Both the position numbers and the translations under genes were made by a program. Of a DNA stretch of 64,000 bases, positions 26,717 through 35,899 are shown piece after piece. The notes beneath the pieces are model-generated. The model was not told where the DNA came from. It saw nothing but the letters and a program-made list of their open reading frames with translations, and made no database searches. Within the stretch, counting starts at the first letter, position 1. Each line of letters opens with the position of its first letter. Origin of the DNA: Terribacillus aidingensis (GTDB lineage Bacteria; Bacillota; Bacilli; Bacillales; Amphibacillaceae); contig NZ_CP159996.1 of assembly GCF_040703035.1 (NCBI RefSeq), positions 220,001 through 284,000 on the forward strand, written 5' to 3'.

Positions 26717-27888
26717 GTCTGGATACAAGCCGCTTCATTGCGGAGCATGTCGATGCTTTGAAACCATCCGGCATCCGGCGTTTCTTCGACTTAGCTTCGA
26801 CAATGGATAATGTTATTTCCTTAGGGGTTGGTGAGCCAGATTTCGTCACGCCCTGGAATGTGATCGAAGCAAGCTACCATTCACTCGAGCAAGGGTATAC
26901 AGCCTACACAGCGAATGCTGGACTGATGGAGCTGCGTGAACTGATTTCTGATTATCTCAAAACGACATACTCTGTGAGTTATCGTCCGGCAGATCAAGTG
27001 ATCGTGACGGTAGGGGCCAGTCAGGCAATCGATATTGCGCTGCGTGCTATCCTTAACCCGGGTGATGAGGTTATCATTGTCGAGCCGTGTTTTGTTGCTT
27101 ATGCTTCGGCTGTTTCATTGGCAGGGGGCGTACCAGTCTCTGTCGGGACGAAAGCGGAGAATGGCTTCAAGCTGCAGCCAGAGGAATTAGAGAGTGCCGT
27201 TACGCCAAAAACAAAGGCAATCATCCTATGTAATCCGAATAACCCAACGGGCACGATGCTGAATCGTGAGGAGCTGCTGCCGATTGCAGAGCTTATAGAA
27301 GCACATGACTTGCTCGTCCTTTCCGATGAAATATATGCAGAGCTGAGCTATGAAGCTGATTACGTGAGCTTCTCCAGCTTACCGAATATGCAGGATCGCA
27401 CGATTCTTATTTCGGGATTTTCCAAATCGTTTGCAATGACAGGCTGGCGTCTTGGTTATGCCGCGGGACCTGCTGAACTGATCCAGGCAATGACAAAGAT
27501 TCATCAGTATACAATCATGTGTGCGCCGACGATGGCCCAGTACGGTGCAGTTGAAGCGCTGCGCAGCGGAGCAGCCAGTGTAGAGCATATGAGAAAAAGC
27601 TATCGTCAGCGGAGGAACTTTGTTACATCAGCTTTCGAAGAAATGGGCTTGATGACGAACCGACCAGGCGGAGCTTTCTATATCTTCCCATCCATCAAAG
27701 AAACCGGAATGAGTTCCGAAGCCTTTGCAGAAGCATTGCTGATTGAAGAAAAGGTTGCCGTCGTACCTGGAAGTGTATTCGGGGAAAGCGGAGAAGGCTA
27801 TATTCGCTGTTCTTATGCTACTTCGATGAAGCAGCTGACAGAAGCAATGAAACGGATCAAGCGTTTTGTTGAAAAGCAGCAAGCATAA
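26713..27888 (+). CDS. alaT: alanine transaminase AlaT (class I aminotransferase)
   Basis: A 391-residue fold type I PLP enzyme. PLP-binding Lys lies in SGFSKSFAMTGWRLGYA (about 236-252), with SDEIYAEL for the Asp that binds the pyridine N, NPNNPTG, and the terminal Arg in YIRCSYA. It resembles B. subtilis AlaT (YugH), needed for alanine synthesis from pyruvate with glutamate. It overlaps alaR by 4 bases (ATGA), so regulator and enzyme are coupled. A strong bidirectional terminator follows. Confidence 0.93.
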   Translation: MSLDTSRFIAEHVDALKPSGIRRFFDLASTMDNVISLGVGEPDFVTPWNVIEASYHSLEQGYTAYTANAGLMELRELISDYLKTTYSVSYRPADQVIVTVGASQAIDIALRAILNPGDEVIIVEPCFVAYASAVSLAGGVPVSVGTKAENGFKLQPEELESAVTPKTKAIILCNPNNPTGTMLNREELLPIAELIEAHDLLVLSDEIYAELSYEADYVSFSSLPNMQDRTILISGFSKSFAMTGWRLGYAAGPAELIQAMTKIHQYTIMCAPTMAQYGAVEALRSGAASVEHMRKSYRQRRNFVTSAFEEMGLMTNRPGGAFYIFPSIKETGMSSEAFAEALLIEEKVAVVPGSVFGESGEGYIRCSYATSMKQLTEAMKRIKRFVEKQQA

Positions 27889-27919
27889 AAAAGACCCTCT
27901 CGTATGAGAGGGTCTTTTC
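27887..27919. terminator. bidirectional terminator
   Basis: Stem AAGACCCTCTC/GAGAGGGTCTT with GTAT loop; T-runs on the plus strand, A-runs preceding for the minus strand. Confidence 0.9.
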
Positions 27920-27921
27920 GT

Positions 27922-28272
27922 TTATTCGTTCAATAGAAGTCTGTCGCGGCCAAACTGGAACCAATCTTTAACAACTTGTTTTTGGTCCTTGTCGAGACTA
28001 GTCAATCCTTTATCGGATTCTGCTGCGAATACAGCATCACCATATAATTTGCCGAGTTCATGAACATGGTCATTGTGACGCTGGAAAATAGTAAAGTTCA
28101 ACGGATCATTTTCCGTAGCACTTTCATTGCTGACGACAACAATACCGTCAACCAATCGTGTCATGATAGGTGAACCGCCGACAAACTTCTGAATGCCTTG
28201 TGGGTCTGATGGTACGGACTTTGCTGCAAAGTCTCTTTCTGGTTTTAGTACTAATGCTGATATTTTTGCCAT
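27922..28272 (-). CDS. DUF3846-like small protein
   Basis: A 116-residue hydrophilic protein. The pattern VLKPERDFAAK...QGIQKFVGGSPIMTRLVDGIVVVSNE matches the N-terminal DUF3846 motif (LVGGxI...LVCNE) seen in proteins of phage and plasmid origin and in some chromosomes. The C-terminal half (KQVVKDWFQFGRDRLLL) is extra. Function is unknown. AAGGAGAG precedes the ATG at good spacing, and it lies 61 bases after the OYE gene's stop on the same strand, so the two are possibly an operon. Confidence 0.7.
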   Translation of the reverse strand: MAKISALVLKPERDFAAKSVPSDPQGIQKFVGGSPIMTRLVDGIVVVSNESATENDPLNFTIFQRHNDHVHELGKLYGDAVFAAESDKGLTSLDKDQKQVVKDWFQFGRDRLLLNE

Positions 28273-28332
28273 GTGGGTTCTCTCCTTCGAACGCTTTTAT
28301 TCCATTAAAGCATAATAGGATGCGCTTCGCTA

Positions 28333-29442
28333 TTACTCTGCTTTTGTCGGAACCCAGCCTTTTGTTTGCAGGATGATATTCCAAAGCGGATCTGGAATGC
28401 CATGATGATCTTCGCGGGCAGGGTCGATCAAACGGATGATTTCGTCTTCGCGTCCTTCTTTGAGCTTTGTAACGAACTCAGGATCGATTAGCAATTCACG
28501 TCCCATAGCAACCAATTGGACACCTGTTGCTTTCGCTGCGGCTACATCTTCAGCGGAGTATAAGGATCCAACACCGATCAATGGTAGTCTGTCATTGATT
28601 CGTTCTTTGATCAAATCGATACGTTTTGCATTCGTATCTGCACCGCGTCGTGCTGTAGAATGGAAGTCCATCAAGGATACATGCAGGTAATCCAATGGTT
28701 TTTCTGCAAGTGCATCAATTAACTCGAACGTTTCTTTCATCGTCAATCCAGGTGTTTCCGGTTCCTCCGGGGAGAAACGATATCCTATGATAAAGTCTTT
28801 GGAACCGTGTTTTTCTACAGTTTCTTTCACTTTATCGATGACAGCTAATGGGAAGCGCAAACGCTCGCCCCATTCATCATCACGACGATTGGAGAATGGA
28901 GAATAAAACTGCTGAATGATATAGCCGTTTGCACCATGGATTTCGACACCATCGAAGCCTGCTTCGATAGCGCGGCGAGCAGCTTCACCAAAATCGTCTA
29001 CGATTTGCTGAACCTCTGCTGTTTCCAATGCGCGCGGAGTAGCCGCTCCTTCTTTTTCAACAGCGCTTGGAGCAACGATATCTCCATTAGGTACAAGATC
29101 AGCAACTGCTTCGCGCCCGCCGTGGTGTATCTGGATGATCGCTTTTGCTCCTTCAGCCTTGATTGTGTCAGCCTGTTTCTTCAAGCCAGGGATGTCTGTA
29201 TCACGAGCCACGGAAGGCTGTCCAGGGAATGCCTTCCCGCTATCAGAAACATTGGATGCAGCAGTGATGACCAAGCCGATATCCTTGGAACGCTGTGCGA
29301 TATATGGAAGTTCCTGATCAGAAATCGTACCATCAGGATTGGAAGAGTAATGTGTCATCGGAGCGAGTACGAAGCGGTTTTTCAACGTAACGCCATTTGG
29401 TAAAGTTAAACTCTCGAAAAGAGAAGCGTATTTTTCATTCAT
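28333..29442 (-). CDS. Old Yellow Enzyme-family NADH:flavin oxidoreductase
   Basis: About 369 residues, an FMN-containing TIM barrel. Visible are the N-terminal LKNRFVLAPMTHYSSNPDG, QIHHGG with the active-site His pair (HHGGRE), and FDGVEIHGANGYIIQQFYSPFSNRRDDEWG. It resembles B. subtilis YqiG. These enzymes reduce activated alkenes (enones, nitroalkenes) with NAD(P)H. The ATG at 29442 has AAAGGAGGAATGATTCCC upstream; longer forms have none. It is probably a detoxification enzyme, like the nitroreductase pair at 6-8 kb. Confidence 0.9.
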   Translation of the reverse strand: MNEKYASLFESLTLPNGVTLKNRFVLAPMTHYSSNPDGTISDQELPYIAQRSKDIGLVITAASNVSDSGKAFPGQPSVARDTDIPGLKKQADTIKAEGAKAIIQIHHGGREAVADLVPNGDIVAPSAVEKEGAATPRALETAEVQQIVDDFGEAARRAIEAGFDGVEIHGANGYIIQQFYSPFSNRRDDEWGERLRFPLAVIDKVKETVEKHGSKDFIIGYRFSPEEPETPGLTMKETFELIDALAEKPLDYLHVSLMDFHSTARRGADTNAKRIDLIKERINDRLPLIGVGSLYSAEDVAAAKATGVQLVAMGRELLIDPEFVTKLKEGREDEIIRLIDPAREDHHGIPDPLWNIILQTKGWVPTKAE

Positions 29443-29606
29443 GGGAATCATTCCTCCTTTGTATGGACTATATTCTAGAGAGTTGTGAAAAAGGTAGCAA
29501 ACAAAATGCTCATTCGTAAGCGAGTTATTTTTTGTAACAGCCATCTGCAAAAAAATCTATGGCCATGCTATACTGTTGAAACAACAAAGACAGGAGCAAC
29601 GATGGT

Positions 29607-30101
29607 ATGTTGAACAAATATGATTATTATTATGGTGCCTTCCTTTCCAAGCTAGTATCCATGCAGATTGTACCTGCGCTGATCGAGGAAAGTAAGGAAA
29701 GGCGCGTATACCAGCTGGAAACAGGTTCGAATCGGATGAAAGTGTACTCGAAGTACGCGACAAGTTCGACTAATACGTGGAATTTCCGCTTCTCGGATGA
29801 GGAACGGGAACGTCTGCTGCAATGGTCTGAAGAAGAACGGCATCAGCTGTTTGTCCTGATTTGCAGTAAGAAAGACCTTCTCGGCGGAGAAATCGCAATC
29901 CTGACATTCGACCAGCTGCTTGCGTGCATGGATGTGCGGGAGAAATACAAAGAAGCCAGCTGCCGTGTTGCAATCAGGAAAAAAAAGCATAGCCCATTCC
30001 TTTATGCTTATGGTACTTCCTGCAGCTTGGATGATGCCTTACCGCTAACGCGTAATTTCGCGGATTTATTATTGCATACTTCGATACCAGAGCCCGTATA
30101 A
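29607..30101 (+). CDS. conserved-looking hypothetical protein
   Basis: A 164-residue soluble protein. I recognise no family. It starts MLNKYDYYYGAFLSKLVS and contains VYQLETGSNRMKVYSKYATS, WNFRFSDEERERLLQW and LICSKKDLLGGEIAILTFDQLLACMD, reminiscent of the compact alpha/beta layout of restriction-endonuclease-like folds, but no D-ExK motif is clear, so this is weak. An extended -10 (TGCTATACT at 29566-29574) and AGGAGC support the ATG. It lies between OYE and glcT and has its own terminator, so it is probably an independent gene. Confidence 0.7.
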   Translation: MLNKYDYYYGAFLSKLVSMQIVPALIEESKERRVYQLETGSNRMKVYSKYATSSTNTWNFRFSDEERERLLQWSEEERHQLFVLICSKKDLLGGEIAILTFDQLLACMDVREKYKEASCRVAIRKKKHSPFLYAYGTSCSLDDALPLTRNFADLLLHTSIPEPV

Positions 30102-30103
30102 AG

Positions 30104-30137
30104 AAGTGTATAGCAGAAAATAGCTATACACTTTTTC
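30104..30137 (+). terminator. terminator of hypothetical gene
   Basis: Stem GTGTATAGC/GCTATACAC with an 8-base loop followed by TTTTTC; just after the stop codon. Confidence 0.8.
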
Positions 30138-30167
30138 TATATAGGAAAGAAAGCGGATTCAAAAAAG

Positions 30168-30197
30168 TTACACAAAGGACTAATTATCTATTACAAT
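30168..30197 (+). promoter_or_regulatory. SigA-type promoter of glcT
   Basis: TTACAC (30168-30173), 18-base spacer and TACAAT (30192-30197), 30 bases before the glcT start codon. Confidence 0.45.
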
Positions 30198-30226
30198 GGC
30201 GTTATGAATAAAAAAGGAGATTGTCT

Positions 30227-31069
30227 ATGGGGAAATCCTTTTCTGTCCAAAAAATACTCAATAATAATGTACTGATAGCCGAAAATGAGGATTCAAAAGA
30301 AGTCGTCCTGATCGGTAAAGGCGTCGGTTTTGGGAAGAAATCAGGCAGTAAGCTGGAGGAAGGCGAATTTGAAAAACTGTTTGTGCTTCAAGATGAAAAG
30401 GAGCAGAACAGCTACAAGCAGATGCTGGATCATATCGACGAAGAACTGGTTGCGGTTATGAATGATGTCATTTATCTAATCGCAGAGCGGATGGAGCAGC
30501 AATTAAATGAGCATATTCACATCGGGCTGACCGATCACTTAGCCTTTGCAATGAAACGACTGGAGCAAGGCTTGGATATCAAAAATCCTTTTGCAGTGGA
30601 AACGAAATTCATCTATCCGAAGGAATATAGCGTAGCTAGTGAGGCTGTATCACTTTTAAATGAACGGCTCGGCATCCAGCTGCCGGAAGGTGAAATCGGT
30701 TTTATTACGCTGCATATTCACAGTGCTTGTATCAATCAGCCTGTAGGAGAACTAAGTCAATATACAAGGCTGATTGCGCAGATGTTCCAGGTGATCGAGG
30801 CAAGTTTAGCTATAACAGTCGATCGGGAAAGTATTGATTATATAAGGCTTGTCCGTCATTTCCGTTTTGCAATCGACCGGATAAAACGGGGTGAGGAAGT
30901 TCGAGAGCCTGATAAGATCATGAACCTATTGAAAACTGAATATCCACTGTGCTATAATACTGCTTGGAAGCTAGTCAAAATATTACAGCAAACGTTAAAA
31001 CGTCCTGTACAAGAAGCAGAGGCAGTCTATCTCACTTTGCATCTGTACCGTTTGACCAATAAATTATAA
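30227..31069 (+). CDS. glcT: transcription antiterminator GlcT (BglG/SacY family)
   Basis: About 280 residues: an N-terminal RNA-binding CAT domain (about 1-60, FSVQKILNNNVLIAENE...VLIGKGVGFGKKSG) and two PTS regulation domains, PRD1 (about 70-168) and PRD2 (about 175-280), with the conserved His in DHLAFAM and LHIHSA. It binds the RAT sequence in the ptsG leader and prevents termination when glucose PTS traffic dephosphorylates it. The ATG at 30227 has AAAGGAG 7 bases upstream; the in-frame TTG at 30221 is too close. It lies directly upstream of ptsG, as in B. subtilis. Confidence 0.94.
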   Translation: MGKSFSVQKILNNNVLIAENEDSKEVVLIGKGVGFGKKSGSKLEEGEFEKLFVLQDEKEQNSYKQMLDHIDEELVAVMNDVIYLIAERMEQQLNEHIHIGLTDHLAFAMKRLEQGLDIKNPFAVETKFIYPKEYSVASEAVSLLNERLGIQLPEGEIGFITLHIHSACINQPVGELSQYTRLIAQMFQVIEASLAITVDRESIDYIRLVRHFRFAIDRIKRGEEVREPDKIMNLLKTEYPLCYNTAWKLVKILQQTLKRPVQEAEAVYLTLHLYRLTNKL

Positions 31070-31087
31070 TGTGCATGGCATTTATGC

Positions 31088-31125
31088 GTGTAACTGAACT
31101 GATCAGGCATGAGGATAAAAGGATG
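31088..31125 (+). promoter_or_regulatory. GlcT RNA antiterminator target (RAT) upstream of ptsG
   Basis: GTGTAACTGAACTGATCAGG and the following CATGAGGATAA resemble the RAT element of Bacillus ptsG leaders (I recall a conserved GATCAGGCATGAG core) and overlap the 5' side of a terminator. GlcT bound here would block terminator folding. The reading is from family knowledge plus position. Confidence 0.7.
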
Positions 31126-31160
31126 CGCAAGAAGAATTCATTTCTTTTTGTGTGATTTTC
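31126..31160 (+). terminator. GlcT-controlled leader terminator of ptsG
   Basis: CGCAAGAAGAA pairs with TTCTTTTTGTG (11 bp, two G-U pairs) around TTCAT, followed by a T-rich run. It sits after the RAT and about 80 bases before the ptsG start, the arrangement needed for antitermination. Confidence 0.7.
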
Positions 31161-31236
31161 TTTATCGCTCATGTCTTTTTTATTGATATTTTGTGTAAAC
31201 GATATCAGGATGTAAAGGAATTGGAGTGTACAGTAG

Positions 31237-33321
31237 ATGAAAAATGCTTTTGGTGTCCTGCAGAAAATCGGCCGGGCGCTTATGCTGCCTGTCGCAATAC
31301 TACCTGCTGCCGGTATCTTGCTGGCATTGGGGGATGCATTACAGAACCCGGATCTGATGGGGAATATCGGCTTTTTGAACAGTGCTTGGGTGCAGCTCAT
31401 TGCTTCTGTCATGCAAAGTGCCGGCTATATCGTATTTGATAACTTGCCGTTACTATTTGCGGTAGGTGTTGCCATTGGACTAGCGAATGGAGATGGTGTG
31501 GCAGGTATTGCAGCCATCATCGGTTATCTGATCATGAACGCGACGATGAGTGCGGTGCTCATCGCTAATGGCAGCATCCCGGAAGATGCTGTTGAACAAG
31601 CAGAATTCTTTGCAGGGAATAATCCAGCTTACACGACGATGCTCGGAATCCCGACACTCGCCACAGGAGTATTCGGCGGGATCATTGTCGGTGTGCTGGC
31701 AGCCATTATGTTCAATAGATTCTATAAAATTGAGTTGCCGCAGTATCTGGGATTCTTCGCTGGAAAGCGTTTTGTTCCAATTGTGACATCTCTTGCTGCA
31801 TTGGCGCTTGGTCTGTTGATGCTTGTTGTCTGGCCGCCAATCCAACATGCATTGAATAGCTTCTCGAGCGGCTTGTTATCATCCAATATGACGCTGACGG
31901 CTTTCATTTTCGGTGTCATTGAGCGGGCGTTGATTCCTTTCGGCCTGCATCACATTTTTTATTCACCATTCTGGTATGAATTCTTCAGCTACACGAATGC
32001 GGCGGGAGAACTGATCCGCGGTGATCAGCGTATTTTCATGGCGCAAATCAGAGACGGGGCAGAGCTGACAGCAGGTACATTCATGACTGGCAGATATCCG
32101 TTCATGATGTTCGGTTTGCCGGCGGCAGCCTTGGCTATTTATCACGAAGCAAGCCCTGAAAGAAAGAAAGTTGTTGCTGGGTTGATGGGTTCAGCGGCAC
32201 TGACTTCCTTCTTGACAGGAATCACAGAACCGCTTGATTTCTCTTTCTTGTTCGTTGCGCCATTGTTATACGCTGTACACTGTGTATTTGCTGGACTTTC
32301 CTATATGACGATGTACATGCTGGATATTAAAGTCGGAATGACATTCTCCGGTGGATTCATTGATTTCTTCTTGTACGGAATCCTGCCAAACCGGACGGAT
32401 TGGTGGCTGGTTATTCCAGTAGGATTAGCTTTTGCGGTAATCTATTATTTCGTATTCCGATTCGCAATTCGTAAATTCAATCTCATGACGCCAGGTCGTG
32501 AAAGAGAAGTGAAAGAAGAAACAAATACAAGAAACTCTCGGGCTGGAGGATTGGCGTATCACGTGCTGGAAGCGATGGGTAATAAAGAAAATATCAAATA
32601 CTTGGACGCATGTTTAACACGTCTTCGAGTCACAGTGAATGATAAGAACAAAGTTGATAAAACTGAACTGAAGAAATTAGGGGCAGCGGGTGTGCTGGAA
32701 GTCGGGAACAACATGCAAGCCATATTTGGGCCGAAATCGGAAGGGCTGAAAGAGCAGATACAGGATATCATAATGGGCAAGACATCAAGCCCGAAAATTG
32801 AAGCTGCACCTGTAGCGGAAGTCGTTTTACAGGTCGAGGATATACAATCCAACCTGCTTCAAAATGACCCATTCGTCATACCGATGTCTGGAACACTGCG
32901 TTATTTGGAGGATGTACCGGATCTAGTCTTCTCTGAAAAACTAATGGGAGATGGCTTTGCGATCGAACCTGTCAATGGAACTGTTGTTTCTCCGATTAAC
33001 GGAAAAGTCATCAACATATTTCCTACAAAGCACGCCATTGGTTTAGAGGCAGACAATGGTCGTGAGGTGCTGATTCATATTGGATTGGAAACGGTGAATT
33101 TGAAGGGGGAAGGATTCGAGGTTTTTGTGAAAGAGGGAGACAGAGTCGTAGCGGGTCAGAAACTAGTGGAAGCTGACCTTGCAAATATAGAACCACACGT
33201 CCCGTCTTTGCTGACCCCGGTTGTGTTTACGAATCTGGTACCTGCTGAGAAAGTCGTCTTCCAAGCAGGAAAGAAAGTAAAAGCGAACCAGAAAAACAGA
33301 GTTAAAATCGAAATGTTTTAG
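31237..33321 (+). CDS. ptsG: glucose-specific PTS EIICBA (PtsG)
   Basis: A 694-residue fused glucose permease: EIIC membrane domain (about 1-380), EIIB (about 430-510) with the phosphocysteine C459 in [10 protein letters not shown], and EIIA (about 545-694) with the phosphohistidine H614 in [18 protein letters not shown]. It brings in glucose and phosphorylates it in one step. The C-B-A order and length fit B. subtilis PtsG (699). Expression is controlled by GlcT antitermination at the leader. GAATTGGAG precedes the ATG. The GH1 enzyme at the window start suggests other PTS routes too. Confidence 0.94.
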   Translation: MKNAFGVLQKIGRALMLPVAILPAAGILLALGDALQNPDLMGNIGFLNSAWVQLIASVMQSAGYIVFDNLPLLFAVGVAIGLANGDGVAGIAAIIGYLIMNATMSAVLIANGSIPEDAVEQAEFFAGNNPAYTTMLGIPTLATGVFGGIIVGVLAAIMFNRFYKIELPQYLGFFAGKRFVPIVTSLAALALGLLMLVVWPPIQHALNSFSSGLLSSNMTLTAFIFGVIERALIPFGLHHIFYSPFWYEFFSYTNAAGELIRGDQRIFMAQIRDGAELTAGTFMTGRYPFMMFGLPAAALAIYHEASPERKKVVAGLMGSAALTSFLTGITEPLDFSFLFVAPLLYAVHCVFAGLSYMTMYMLDIKVGMTFSGGFIDFFLYGILPNRTDWWLVIPVGLAFAVIYYFVFRFAIRKFNLMTPGREREVKEETNTRNSRAGGLAYHVLEAMGNKENIKYLDACLTRLRVTVNDKNKVDKTELKKLGAAGVLEVGNNMQAIFGPKSEGLKEQIQDIIMGKTSSPKIEAAPVAEVVLQVEDIQSNLLQNDPFVIPMSGTLRYLEDVPDLVFSEKLMGDGFAIEPVNGTVVSPINGKVINIFPTKHAIGLEADNGREVLIHIGLETVNLKGEGFEVFVKEGDRVVAGQKLVEADLANIEPHVPSLLTPVVFTNLVPAEKVVFQAGKKVKANQKNRVKIEMF

Positions 33322-33358
33322 AAAAGACAGCTATAGCGATAATGCTATAGCTGTTTTC
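33321..33358. terminator. bidirectional terminator of ptsG
   Basis: Stem ACAGCTATAGC/GCTATAGCTGT with flanking A/T runs and one bulged G, between ptsG and the convergent HxlR gene. Confidence 0.82.
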
Positions 33359-33716
33359 ATTCGTTCAAATATGTCTTTTCCAGATAGTCCTCTTTATTTC
33401 CGTATACCTTGACGATATGAGATTCACCCCAGCTGCACAAGGAATCCAGTATCTCTTGCAAACTCCAGCCATACTCGCTCAGTTCGTATTCGACACGCGG
33501 CGGAAGCTCATGGTATTGAATCCTGTTAATGATCCCGTCTGCTTCCAATTCGCGAAGCTGCTGCGTGAGCATTTTCTGGGAGATATTCGGCATAAGCCGC
33601 TTCAATTCGCTTGTCCGTTTCTTTCCGTGTGTCAGATGGCAGAGAATGACGGTTTTCCACTTCCCGCCTATTACCTCAAGTGTTGCTTCTACACTAATAT
33701 TATATTTCTTTTGCAT
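33357..33716 (-). CDS. ytcD: HxlR-family regulator (YtcD-like)
   Basis: A 119-residue winged-helix regulator of the HxlR (MarR-like) family: GGKWKTVILCHL, then KRTSELKRLMPNISQKMLTQQLRELE with the recognition helix, and VEYELSEYGWSLQEILDSL. HxlR proteins repress or activate redox and detoxification genes. It is divergent from the ytbDE-like transporter/aldo-keto reductase pair, as YtcD is in B. subtilis. The ATG follows GGAGAGAAGAAA. A dyad lies in the divergent promoter region. Confidence 0.88.
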   Translation of the reverse strand: MQKKYNISVEATLEVIGGKWKTVILCHLTHGKKRTSELKRLMPNISQKMLTQQLRELEADGIINRIQYHELPPRVEYELSEYGWSLQEILDSLCSWGESHIVKVYGNKEDYLEKTYLNE

Positions 33717-33729
33717 TTTCTTCTCTCCT

Positions 33730-33772
33730 TATAGGTACTAAAAGGTGCCTATAGCACAAAAAAGTACGTACT
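33730..33772. promoter_or_regulatory. dyads in ytcD/ytbD divergent region
   Basis: TATAGG...CCTATA (33730-33753) frames GTACTAAAAGGTG, and AGTACGTACT (33763-33772) is a separate 10-bp perfect palindrome. HxlR regulators often bind GTAC-centred dyads. They lie between the divergent genes, a likely YtcD-binding region. Confidence 0.45.
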
Positions 33773-33852
33773 ATTCAATATGAATCCTATACGACATAAT
33801 AACATTACTCCGGCTGATGCGGGAGATAAAAGAAATGGAAAGGAAATGTAAT

Positions 33853-35052
33853 ATGAAAGGAAAACAATCTTTTGCCTTGATCGCTTTGGCTATTACGGCT
33901 TTTGCGATCGGCACAACAGAATTCATCAGTGTGGGTCTGTTGCCGCTGATTGCGGATGACTTTCACTCATCAGTGCAGGCGGCTGGACTTACAGTGTCCC
34001 TATATGCCATCGGGGTTGTTGTCGGTGCTCCGATCCTGACACCGATGCTTTCCCGTATACCGAAAAAGAAGCAGCTTCTTTTGGTTATGCTTGTCTTTTT
34101 GATAGGTAATAGTATAGCCGCTGCTGCTCCTAATATGTCTATTCTGCTGGTTGCTCGTTTCATCTCGGCGCTTGCGCATGGCGTATTCATGTCGATCGGC
34201 TCTACAATCGCTGCGAGTTTGGTTCCGCCAAATAAGCGGGCAGGAGCAATCAGTATCATGTTCACTGGACTTACTGTTGCCACGATTACCGGTGTACCGT
34301 TCGGGACATTCATCGGTCAGCAGCTAGATTGGCGAATTGCTTTTCTATTTATTGTCGTTATTGGACTTCTTGCTGGTTTGGCTAATCTGGCATTGCTGCC
34401 AAATACGCTGCCTAAAGGCGTAAAAGTAAGACTTAAAGATCAAACTAGTCTCTTGCGGTCAGTCCCTATCGTTCTGGTTCTTCTTATTACGGCACTTGGC
34501 TATGGCGGCACATTCGTCGTCTTTACGTATTTATCACCACTTTTGCAGCAGATAAGCGGATTTCAGCCAGGGACAGTGACGTTGCTTTTGCTCTTGTATG
34601 GTATTGCAGTAGCAATCGGCAATATTACTGGCGGTAAGCTGGCTAATAAAAAGCCGGTTCATGCTTTATTTTATATGTTTGCCATACAGGCAATTATACT
34701 AGCTGCCTTATACATCACATTACCTGTCAAAGGACTTGGTTTGCTGTTCATACTGCTTATGGGATTGTTCGCCTTTATGAACGTTCCCGGTTTACAGTCG
34801 TATATCGTTGTGCTTGCCGAACGGCTTGTACCGCAGGCGGTTGATGTAGCCTCTGCTTGGAATATTGCAGCTTTCAATGCTGGAATTGCCCTCGGGTCCT
34901 ATTTGGGCGGAGTTGTTACAGAGCAGCTCGGTCTGCTTCATACAAGCTGGGTAGCAGCCATTATGGTTGCAGCAGCAGTTGGTTTAACAGCTATTTCGAG
35001 AAAACTAGAAAACAAAGGAGTAATATCTCATGAAATCAGTAAAGCTCAATAA
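33853..35052 (+). CDS. ytbD: MFS efflux transporter (YtbD-like)
   Basis: About 399 residues, 12 membrane helices, of the DHA1/arabinose-efflux-like group: FAIGTTEFISVGLLPLIADD in helix 1 is the family signature. The motif-A loop is reduced (MLSRIPKKKQ). AAAGGAAATGTAAT precedes the ATG at 33853. It overlaps the aldo-keto reductase gene by 23 bases. Substrates of this group are usually small metabolites or drugs. Confidence 0.88.
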   Translation: MKGKQSFALIALAITAFAIGTTEFISVGLLPLIADDFHSSVQAAGLTVSLYAIGVVVGAPILTPMLSRIPKKKQLLLVMLVFLIGNSIAAAAPNMSILLVARFISALAHGVFMSIGSTIAASLVPPNKRAGAISIMFTGLTVATITGVPFGTFIGQQLDWRIAFLFIVVIGLLAGLANLALLPNTLPKGVKVRLKDQTSLLRSVPIVLVLLITALGYGGTFVVFTYLSPLLQQISGFQPGTVTLLLLLYGIAVAIGNITGGKLANKKPVHALFYMFAIQAIILAALYITLPVKGLGLLFILLMGLFAFMNVPGLQSYIVVLAERLVPQAVDVASAWNIAAFNAGIALGSYLGGVVTEQLGLLHTSWVAAIMVAAAVGLTAISRKLENKGVISHEISKAQ

Positions 35053-35857
35053 CGGCAATTCTATGCCGATGCTAGGTTACGGTGTCTTCCGTGTAGAGGA
35101 TGGAGAGGAACTAGCTGAAAAAGTCTATTTTGCTATCGAACAAGGATATCGCAGTATCGATACAGCTGCTATTTATGGAAATGAGGCAAGTGTCGGCCAA
35201 GGAATTAACCGGGCCATCCAAGCAGGGTTAGTGAAAAGAGAAGATTTGTTTGTCACCTCTAAAGTATGGAATGCAGGCCTGACATTGGAACAAACAAAAG
35301 CAGCTTATGGAGAGAGTTTGGAAAAAATGCAGCTTGATTATCTTGATCTTTATTTAATCCACTGGCCAGGGAAAGATAAGTTTTTAGAGCCATATCGAGC
35401 ACTGGAAGAACTATATGAAGAGAAGAAAGTGAAAGCGATTGGTGTGAGCAACTTCCAAGTTCATCATTTGGAAGAATTACTAAAAACCGCTTCTGTGGTG
35501 CCGGCAATCAATCAAGTAGAATTCCACCCGCGCTTGATTCAAGCAAAACTGCGTGCATACGCGAAGGGAAATGGAATCCATTTGGAAGCATGGTCACCTC
35601 TTATGAACGGAGAACTGCTGGCGCAGCCATTGCTGCAGGAGCTATCTAGCAAATACGGGAAATCCCCGGCCCAGATTGTGCTTCGCTGGGATATTCAGCA
35701 TGGTGTCATCACGATACCAAAATCAATGACAGACAAACGTATCATCGAAAACAAGGAAGTTTTCGATTTTGAAATTCAACCAGAAGATATGGAGCGCTTA
35801 GATCAATTGGATGATGGTACCCGCAGTGGCCCGCATCCGGACGAGTTCGATTTTTAA
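35030..35857 (+). CDS. ytbE: aldo/keto reductase (YtbE-like)
   Basis: A 275-residue NADPH-dependent aldo-keto reductase TIM barrel. The catalytic tetrad is visible: Asp in SIDTAAIYGNE (Asp and Tyr), Lys in VTSKVW, and His in YLIHWPG. The C-terminal IPKSMTDKRIIENKEVFDF is the NADPH-binding loop. It matches B. subtilis YtbE (280 residues). It starts inside the ytbD stop region with AAGGAGTAATATCTC upstream. With the HxlR regulator and exporter it probably responds to a reactive carbonyl. Confidence 0.9.
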   Translation: MKSVKLNNGNSMPMLGYGVFRVEDGEELAEKVYFAIEQGYRSIDTAAIYGNEASVGQGINRAIQAGLVKREDLFVTSKVWNAGLTLEQTKAAYGESLEKMQLDYLDLYLIHWPGKDKFLEPYRALEELYEEKKVKAIGVSNFQVHHLEELLKTASVVPAINQVEFHPRLIQAKLRAYAKGNGIHLEAWSPLMNGELLAQPLLQELSSKYGKSPAQIVLRWDIQHGVITIPKSMTDKRIIENKEVFDFEIQPEDMERLDQLDDGTRSGPHPDEFDF

Positions 35858-35864
35858 GATGAAG

Positions 35865-35899
35865 AAAGGCAGCTGTCTGCAGAAGACAGCTGCCTTTTT
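35865..35899. terminator. bidirectional terminator
   Basis: 14-bp stem AAAGGCAGCTGTCT/AGACAGCTGCCTTT, followed by T-run on the plus strand; it abuts the stop of the convergent large membrane protein gene. Confidence 0.92.
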
